In this document: piece by piece, positions 50,101-59,100 of the stretch | Layout: every line of letters starts with the position of its first letter | Position numbering within the stretch: the stretch's first letter is position 1 | Origin: Pieris napi | Taxonomy: Eukaryota; Arthropoda; Insecta; Lepidoptera; Pieridae | Direction of reading: 5' to 3' | Assembly: GCF_905475465.1 (NCBI RefSeq) | Contig: NC_062251.1 | Location: 6,379,001-6,443,000, forward strand | DNA: 64,000 nucleotides | Position numbers and translations under genes: made by a program | Notes under the pieces: model-generated | Seen by the model: the letters and a program-made list of their open reading frames with translations, nothing else | Told to the model about the DNA's origin: nothing | Databases searched by the model: none

Positions 50101-53100
50101 ACAAATAAAGGAGTTTTAATTATTTTTTCAAAGAAATTTTAGCAATGCTTTTTCACAAATACCTATTGTTACTTAGTTAAAAGGTTATGAAACATACCTA
50201 GTTATTAAATTGAATTAATAATATAATAAAATAATAAATAATTATTAATATTAATTAATAATTGAATAATATACTAAATATTGTTAAATTATTAACGCTA
50301 AATATTTATTATTAATCATTTAATATTAAAAAAAAATACAGAACGCCAAAGAAGTATAACTTCTTACGCGCGTACATAAGTACACACACCATTTTTTAAT
50401 AACTTCTGAGTTTTTTCCTTTCTGAAAACCACTCTTCTTCACTCAAAATCACTCACTGCACGCTAAACCTACCTATCTGAATTCGAAACCCACATATGTC
50501 CTCATTAGCCACTAAGTACTTCTAATATCCACAGGTGTTCTGCTCCATTACGACGACGCGACTCTTAAGGAGCTGTACTTCCTCCGTCCTCAATGGCTCT
50601 GTGATATTTTGGCTCATGTCGTTACTGTTCGGGAGATCAATCCGTTCGCTAATAGTGGTAAGTGTTTAGATATTTCTTGAAAAGTATTTTTGGATTTTTT
50701 TTGGTTGTACCCGCAAACGGCACCGTTTAATCGATTTGAAAAGGATGTAATCTAATATATAAAATTCTCATATCACAATGTTCGTTCCCATACTCCTCCG
50801 AAACGGCTCGACCGATTTATAGTTATTTTTATTAAAATACATACACAGCAAAACGACGTTTGCAGGGTCAGGTAGTTTTATTATGTAATAGGAGGCAAGT
50901 GGGCAGGAGGTTCATCTGGTTGAGTGATACTGCCGCCAATGGACACTCTCAGTGCCAGAAGGCTCTTTTCTTGAAGGACCCTAAGTCGAATTGGTTCGGA
51001 AATACTTCTGTGGGCCACATACTTACACGGTTACATCTTCTACGGTTCCACATAGTGGTGGTGCGCGGCAAAAACTTCATGGGTAACCATGTGATACTGT
51101 TGGAAATGGATATTCTATTTGGGCATCTAAGCACGTGTGCTGTTTCTGTTGAACTACTAATTTCTCGAGAGTTAAAAATCATAGGCCTAGATTATAGGAT
51201 ATTCTCAGACTTCTACAATGAAGTTGGTTTGTAATTTTCGCGCATATCACTTATTTTTTCGTTAATTTATGTACCTATGGTTCTAATGCATGTCTCACGA
51301 TTTCGTTCACTGTACGAACGAGTGTTATATATATTACTATACTAGCTGCCCCGCGAACTTTGTTTCTCTTTCATGTGAAAGTCATAAGTATTTAATTAAC
51401 AAATAAAAAATAAGCTTTGATCGGTGAGGGGTGAAAATTAAGGGTTGTTTGTATTTATGTATCTTATCATAAACAACTTTATCATAAAAAAAAGAAAAAG
51501 AAAAATGTTTGTATAAAAAATAAAAAAAAAAATAGGGGTGGACCACCCTTAACATTAGGAGAATGAAAAATAGATGTTGTCCGATTTGGTACCTAACCAA
51601 TATTCACACAAAATTTCACGAAAATCGTTCGAGCAATTTCGGAAGAGATTGACACACAGAAAGTCTATGTCACATGAATGTGAATCGCACGCTGAAACAA
51701 ATTTTGAATTAGCGCAATGCCTAAGAAATTGCGCCTGAGTTAGAATTACAACGCAAAAAAGTTATTTGATCTAGAAAGATGTCGGAAAATATTCTTAGAC
51801 GGTACTTCGAAATTTTCCTTTCCGTACCAGTAATAAGAATTAATGATAAATAAATCTTTAGGTATAATGAAGGTGGAAGATTTGGCACACGTCTTCAAAG
51901 CCTCGCCAGCATTAGGAGGTGGAGAGGAAGCTCGTTCGTTGGGAATGTCCTTGCTCAACAAGTTCGAGCTGGCTCTATGCTGGGATGGTAGGGCGTTGCT
52001 CGTCCCACCCTTGCTCCCCACCACTGAGCCAATGCAGCCGCAACCACAGGTATATTTTAGAATTTTTGGAAATTATTTGTATTTATGTGGGTACTTACAA
52101 AATATACATATTTGTGCGGGTACTTAACTGACAAAACCCAAAAGTAGCATAATTTATATTAAAAGATGGCGAGATATTATAAAGTAATTTCAATAATATT
52201 TTTTTTAAGAACCTTGTTTAGGTTACGTTTTGAAATTCATATCATCTTTTTACGATATATATAATATTTTTAACTTTTTAAGAAATGCTTACCACAGATA
52301 GAGTTATAAAATGCACTTCAGAGACCATATTTCTTTCTCTTATTTGAGATACCATTTGGTACTAAGCATGAAAGATACAATCGATTATAATAAAATGTAT
52401 CTTAATAAGACTTTTTGTATGGAAAGTTAAAGCGCTCTGTTACATTTGAATTATATCAAATTTTGTGTACACACGAATACAGCAAATGTTACGGATAGAA
52501 TGTTTTTTAAATATATATATATATATAAAGGTTTCGTTGGAAATAAGTAAGGGTATGGGAGAAAATTGTTTAACTTTGTGAGGTATAAAATGAAAATCGT
52601 GAATGATAAACGAGTTATTTTCTGTAAGTAGGTTTGTACAAACACTTTTACACGTCAAGCATATATTTTTTTTAAATTAGATGAGTTCGACGTTTCCTAT
52701 CTGACTACTCTGAGAAGAAACGCCGAAACAAACTCCAAGGTCACAGTCTCTTTTAAAGTCCAGACATAATCTTGGTCAGATCATGTGAAGACTATGTAGA
52801 TTGCAGTCTGAAATGGTCTTTTCAGGAAAGAACCACAGATTGAGTGGACCTGTCAAGTCAGTGCACGCATTTGTCAGTAATCGTGCAATAATCTAGCTTA
52901 GTGACCGAACATGAATATTATTTACAGTTGGCCCTAAAGTCCCGTACATGGCCAGGCACCCCTCGGAGAATGTTCTCCAACACATTGACGACCTGCGACG
53001 AAATACGCAACTCTGAAGCCCCTCTCACTCGTACGTATTCTAACTAAATGCCAACTTGTAATATACAGGTCAGCTTGTAGTTTTTGAAGTGAAACTTCTT

Positions 53101-56100
53101 AAGGCGCATGAGGGTAAAATTTTACGGAACGTCACGAAGATGTGCAGCGTTTTTGTCGAAGAAAAGGGAGAAAGCGATTGAGACCGATTGGGAGAGAGTG
53201 AGAATGGTGAATTAAAAACCTTATTGAAATTCTATTTTTATAATTAAAATTTCGTAAAGAGAATTTATTAAATATTAGTATTTTATAGTTTATGCAAAAT
53301 AATTGATTGAAATCTCAAATGATGAATTGTAAATTAAAATGCCACGTGTTTTATTATCGAAGAAATAAATTTATAATTTGTATTAATTTTCGACACTTAA
53401 TATTTTAATGACAATTAAATTCATTAAATTCCTAACATATTTTCCTTTTTCCCTCTCTCTAAGTCTCGGAAATCGAAAGTTTTAGATTTGTATAAATATG
53501 AACAAGAGTTAAAAATTAGTTTGACAAAGAAGTTTCACTTCTGACATGTGTATATTGAACGCACGCACTTTTTTATTTAATTTGACGGCCACATTGTTTT
53601 ATTATTATTATAGCCTCTATTCGGACATGCCAGTATTTTTCTTTATTTTTCGTATATTGTACTTTTCTTCCACTTTTGCTTGTCCGTTTGCCAGATGGCA
53701 AAGGCCTCCTCCAACCTTCTCCATTCTGGCCTTTCTATGGCCACTCTACCCCATGTTGTTCCCGCGACTTGTATAATGTCGTCGTCCCACCTTTTTTGTG
53801 GTCTACCTCTCTTTCTCTTTCCATCTCTTGGGTACCATTGTGTGATTATTTTACTCCATTTGTCCTTTCCCCTGATCATGTGGCCTGTCCATTTCCACTT
53901 TTGTCTTCTTATTTTCAAAGTTATGTCCTGTACCTTAGTCTTTCCTCTGATGTTGCTACTCCTTACTTTGTCTTTTCTTTTGATCCCAGTCATGCTCCTT
54001 TCCATGGCATGTTGACATACGGAGAGTTTATTTGTTACGTTTTTTGTTAAAGCCCATGTTTCGCTCCCGTAAGCCAGCACTGGCAGGATGCATGTGTTAA
54101 ATAATTTGCTTTTCGTTGAATTGTGTAGGGTCTTGTCTTTCATCACTTCTTTTAGGCTACAATATTTTTTCCAGCTGTTTGCAACTCTTCTTTCGACTTC
54201 TTTGTTTCCGTTATCGTGTGGAGACATCAGTTGACCGAGGTATAAATATTCTTCCACGTAGGAGATTTGGTTCTGCTCCACTATTACAGGGTCTTTGTTG
54301 CCATTGGTCATGATTTTTGTTTTTTCCGGGTTTAGCTTCAATCCGGCCTTTGCACTTTCCGATGCTAGATCATTTATCATCATGTTTAGATCAGCTGGTG
54401 TTTTTGCAAATAATACGATATCATCAGCGAATCGTAGGTGCGTTAGCGCGCGGCCATTAATAGTTATACCCATGTCCCTCCATTCCAGATTCCTGAAGAT
54501 CATTTCTATTACGGCCAGAAAGAGTGTTGGTGAAAGGGGGTCACCCTGTCTCACGCCTTTTTGTATTTGAAATTTATTTCCTTCTTTTTCTAGGCGGATA
54601 CAAGCCGAACTGTGTTTATAAATGTTTTTTATAATTCTTATATATTTGTGCTCTATACCCAGTTCCTTTAAGGCTTCCCAGATTTTTAAGTGTATCAAAG
54701 AATCAAAAGCCTTACTGTAATCAATAAAAGCTATGTAGTATACAAGCTGGTACTCATTGTATTTTTCTATAATTTGTCTTACAGTGTGGATGTGGTCTAA
54801 CACCGAGAAATCTTTACGGAATCCTGCCTGTTCAATGGGTTGTTGCTCATATAATTTCCTTCCTATTCTTTCCAAAATAATCTTTGCAAAAATCTTGTAA
54901 ATGTTAGACATTAGACTGATGGGTCTATAGTTTCCAATATCGCAGTGATTCCCTTTCTTGAATATAAGGATTATGATGGATTCAGTCCACTGTTTTGGGA
55001 TGATTTCTGTGTTTATCACGTAGTTGAAAATTTCTGTAAGTATCGGTGCCACTGCTACCTTCGTTTGCTTTAGTATTTCATTGGTTATGCCATCTGGCCC
55101 TGGAGTTTTATAATTTTTCTGTGTGTCAATAGCTTTTTCAGTTTCTTCCTGCATGATGTAAGGTACCGTTTCGTACTCTGGTAAGTCTATTTCTCTTTTA
55201 TTTGTGTTATTTTTGTATAGTTCGGTGTAGTAGTCAGTAGCGATTTTGAGTATTTCTTGTCTACCAATTTTCTTCGCTCCTCTTCTATCTTCTATCTTAA
55301 CAATCCATTCTTTCTTGTTAGTTGATTCTTTGTACGCCTTCTTTATTCCTCCTGTCTGTCTAATATGTCTCTCTATTGTTTCCATACGATGTTGTCTACT
55401 GTCTTTCCTAATGTTTTCTTTTATTTCTTTACTAATTCTTGCAATTTCTTTTCTATTTTTACCAGTATTTTTCGCACTTATTAGCACTGCTCTTTGGTTA
55501 AGGAGGTTGACGGTTTTTTCTGTCATCCTGTTGTATAGGTTCTCTTTCCTTTTGCTATGTTCTTTAGTAGTGGTTACAATTTTATTTTCCAACCAATTGT
55601 ATTTCTCCTGTGTGTCGGCGTCTTTTGTTTCATATTTGTAGTCTTTAAGTTTCGAGTTTAGTGAGTTGGCTATTTCTCCTATCAGATGTTTGTTAATTTT
55701 TATATTTTCTCGACTTATTTTTGGTCTGGGGTTCTAGGGTTGGGATGAGTTTAACTCAGCTCTGACCATGCGGTGGTTGGTGTTAAAATTTAGGTTATTG
55801 ATGACATTTATGCTTGGAAAGAATTTATGTTTGTTGGTCAGTATAAAGTCAATTTGGTTTTTTGATTTTCCATCGGGTGACAACCAGGTCCACATTCTGT
55901 TTTTCTTTTTCTTGAAGACGGTGTTTAATATGGTCAAGTTATTTTCCATTGCAAAGTCTATGAGCATTTTTCCATTCCTGCTTCTAGATTTTGAGCTGTA
56001 TGTATAGGGCCCTATAATTGCATCCTCGTCCCGTTGGCGTTCGCCAATTTGACCATTGAAGTCACCCATCACGATGATATTTTTGTGGGCATATGTCTGC

Positions 56101-59100
56101 AAAGCTTTATTCAAATCTTGGTAAAACTGGCCAATTGTTTCCATATCTGCTTGTTCTGTAGGTGAATAGATCTGGATAATGGTCCATGGGTCCTTGTAAT
56201 CGGGTAGTTTTAAATTCAATAATGCTATGCGCTCTGATACACCATGGAATCCATCTATGTGCTTTGTTAGGTATTTTTTAACTAAAAATCCTACACCATG
56301 TTTTCCTGGGGTTTCCCCTATATGATATAGTATAAAGTCTGGGTGTGCGACAATGTTTTCTCCCATTCTTCTCACTTCACTCATGCCGAGGATATCCCAG
56401 TTAATGTTTTGTAATGCTATTGACAATTCCGATAAGCTTTCATCTGATCTTAGTGTTAATACGTTTAGGGTAGCAATGTATATTCTTGTGTATCTGGATG
56501 TTGGGATCTTCGTGTTGACGTTTTGCTTGGGTAGAGTTTGTGTAATGTTTTCTTTATTATGTTGTTGTTGTTGTTGGTTCAATGTTGGAGGGTTTTGGTC
56601 TAATTCCCCACGGGGACCAGCCGGGTTGGGGAGTATTTTCTTAGCGTGGTAATTGTTATTTGTGTATTTTCTTGGTTTTTCGGTATGCTGTGTTTTATTA
56701 TCGTTTTTAGTTGGTATGTTCTCCAAGTCCTGACGTTGAATTTGCTCTGGAGCGAAATATATTATATGTTTTGTTTACTTTCTTGGGAGCCGTTATGTCA
56801 TTATTGTGTTCCTGTTTATTTTCAGATGGTGATTTGGATTGTGAGCGTTTCCTTTTAGAATATGTCGAACCTTTCTCCTTTACTATCAGCTTATCATACC
56901 TTATAAAGGCGATTTTTCCATTTTTCTCTTCCTGTTCCTTCTTTTGCTTTAGACCCTTTCTTTTTAAGATGACATCTTTAGGATAGTCTTCCGTTGCATA
57001 TATGTTTGGAGGGAAGTTTTTATTATTTTTTAAGAGTTCGTATTTACGCCATGTTAAAGAAAGAGTAACCAGGATTGGTCTTATTTTGTTTCCAATTTTC
57101 TTGCCAAGTCTTCTTAGATTGCTAATCTCCCAATGATTCCACTGGCGCACCCCTTCGCTTCTTCGTGCTGTTTCGTTTAATACATCTATTGCGTTTTTCC
57201 AGAGTTCAGCTGCGTTATTTTCCGTTTCTACAATGCCATGTAGTATTACATTGTTCTTCCTTGCTTCTCTTTCCAAGTTTTGCACGCGCGTTTGAAAGAT
57301 TTTCACTTCTTCTTTTAGTTTCTGGTTCTCGGCTATAAGAGGACTAAGTTTCTCGTCTATAGTGTTTAAAAGGCTTTTCGTGAATTTTTCAGCCAGTTCT
57401 TCATTTTGTTCTTTGAAAGATTGTTTCATTTCCTCCATTTTTTCTAAGAGAATTTTTAATTGGGATTCCATTTTGGGTAAGTTTCAAAGTACTTAATTTA
57501 CTTGAATGCTTAGTTCGATATTTTATATTCCTGGTGAAACTGCCCTCTTGTGACGAGTGGATGTACTAACCATTAATGTTTACCTTATTTTCTTATGGTA
57601 CGTTTTCTTCCAATTTAATGTAAAGTTGCCACATTGTAATGGTTTTTTAATATTTTTAAAACAAACAAATTAAGCACTACTTTTGTATAGGTAATGTTTT
57701 ATTAAAATTTTAATGTCACTTGCCAAAGTATAAAACGGTAAATTTAAATTATCTAACGCTCAGAGTCGATACTTAGCGCTGTCGAAATTCCGAATTGGAT
57801 TTGACGTACCGAAGTCATACTTACCCTAAGCGTACAGATTTTGTCCATAGAGGACTGCGGATGGGGCATCGTCCTATCAAGTAGGGATAGTGGCCGCTCG
57901 CTTCGTCGTATCCTTCTGATGTCGTACGTGCCATGCGGCTTTTGGGCGCGGTTGTGTGCGCGGCTTTTGGCTGATGGTGCACTCGCTGCCACTGCGCCTG
58001 ATCTGTACAAGATTCCACAAGAGGTATATCAATTACGGAACATAATACAATTTTAAAGTTATATTTATTTTTGTGTTGGCCTAGTGGCTTCAGCGAGCGA
58101 CTCTCATACCTGAGGTCGTAGGTTCGATCCCCGGCTGCGCACCAATGGACTTTCTTTCTATGTGCGCATTTAACATTCGCTCGAACGGTGAAGGAAAACA
58201 TCGTGAGGAAACTGGCAGGCACTGGAGGCTGATCACCTATTTGCCTATTAGATTTAGAAACGATCATGAAACTGATTCAGAAATCTGAGGCCAAGACCTA
58301 ATGAGGTTGTAGCGCCACTGATTTATTTTCTATTATTTTAAATATATATTAACATATTCTCTTTTATAAGATTGAACAAGACGAAAACCTGATGAAGGCA
58401 CTCGAGCTCAACTGGTCCTGGAAGGTTTGGAAGACGGGATTAAAGTTAGTCTGTGGACAGCTGACTTTGCTTTCTTTGAGGGAGATATCCCCTACGAAGG
58501 ACCCTTTGCTGGGGAACTTGGTGGATGATGTGGATACGGAGGAATTGTACCACCATATGAGGTAGGTAAATAATCCAGCAAACCCTAAAGGTTGGAGATA
58601 TTGTATGATACTTTACTATTTTCAACTGAAGCGTGCTTACATAGACCATTGACTACAGAAATATTGTTAAAATTATTAGATATAGCCAATCTGCTCACAT
58701 GTGTATATGATAAAATGTTATAAAATAAAGTCTCCTGGCCGTGTATATGTAAAAGCAAAAAACTCAGAAACTAGTATTGTCTTTTATTGACATAACCTTT
58801 ACACATTTATAGAAAAAACTTTTTAACCAGATTAAAGTTATGTATTATTATAAATTTACAATTATTTAACATAATTTTAAATTTAACCGACGTTTCGCGT
58901 GCTTTACACGGAAAGGAAAGTTAGTCAATACCAACTCCTGGGAAACAAATACAGATAATGCAACTTTCTCTACAGCTGTGATACTTTTTGACATCCAACA
59001 CCTTTTGTCTTCAGTCACCGTGACCACGCACGTTGTAAAGCACGCGAAACGTCGGATAAATTTAAAATTATGTTAAATAATTGTAAATTTATAATAATAC

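Larger units (their letters stand above)
53598..57627 (-). mobile_element. RTE-type non-LTR retrotransposon, full length
   Basis: The 10-bp duplication GCCACATTGT at 53588-53597 and 57628-57637 brackets the element. Antisense, with a very short 3'UTR and a (TAA)n-like tail, as in RTE elements. ORF1 and ORF2 overlap by 20 bp. One in-frame stop in ORF2 is the only visible lesion. Confidence 0.85.

Noticed and set aside
50860..51234. 124-codon + strand ORF as a host gene
   Set aside because: It begins in a Helitron end, runs through dispersed-repeat sequence and shows no domain or splice context.
53676..54570. Several + strand ORFs of 65-124 codons
   Set aside because: They are shadows of the antisense RTE-type ORF2; composition is hydrophobic Ser/Leu, as expected for the complement of a Lys/Glu-rich protein.
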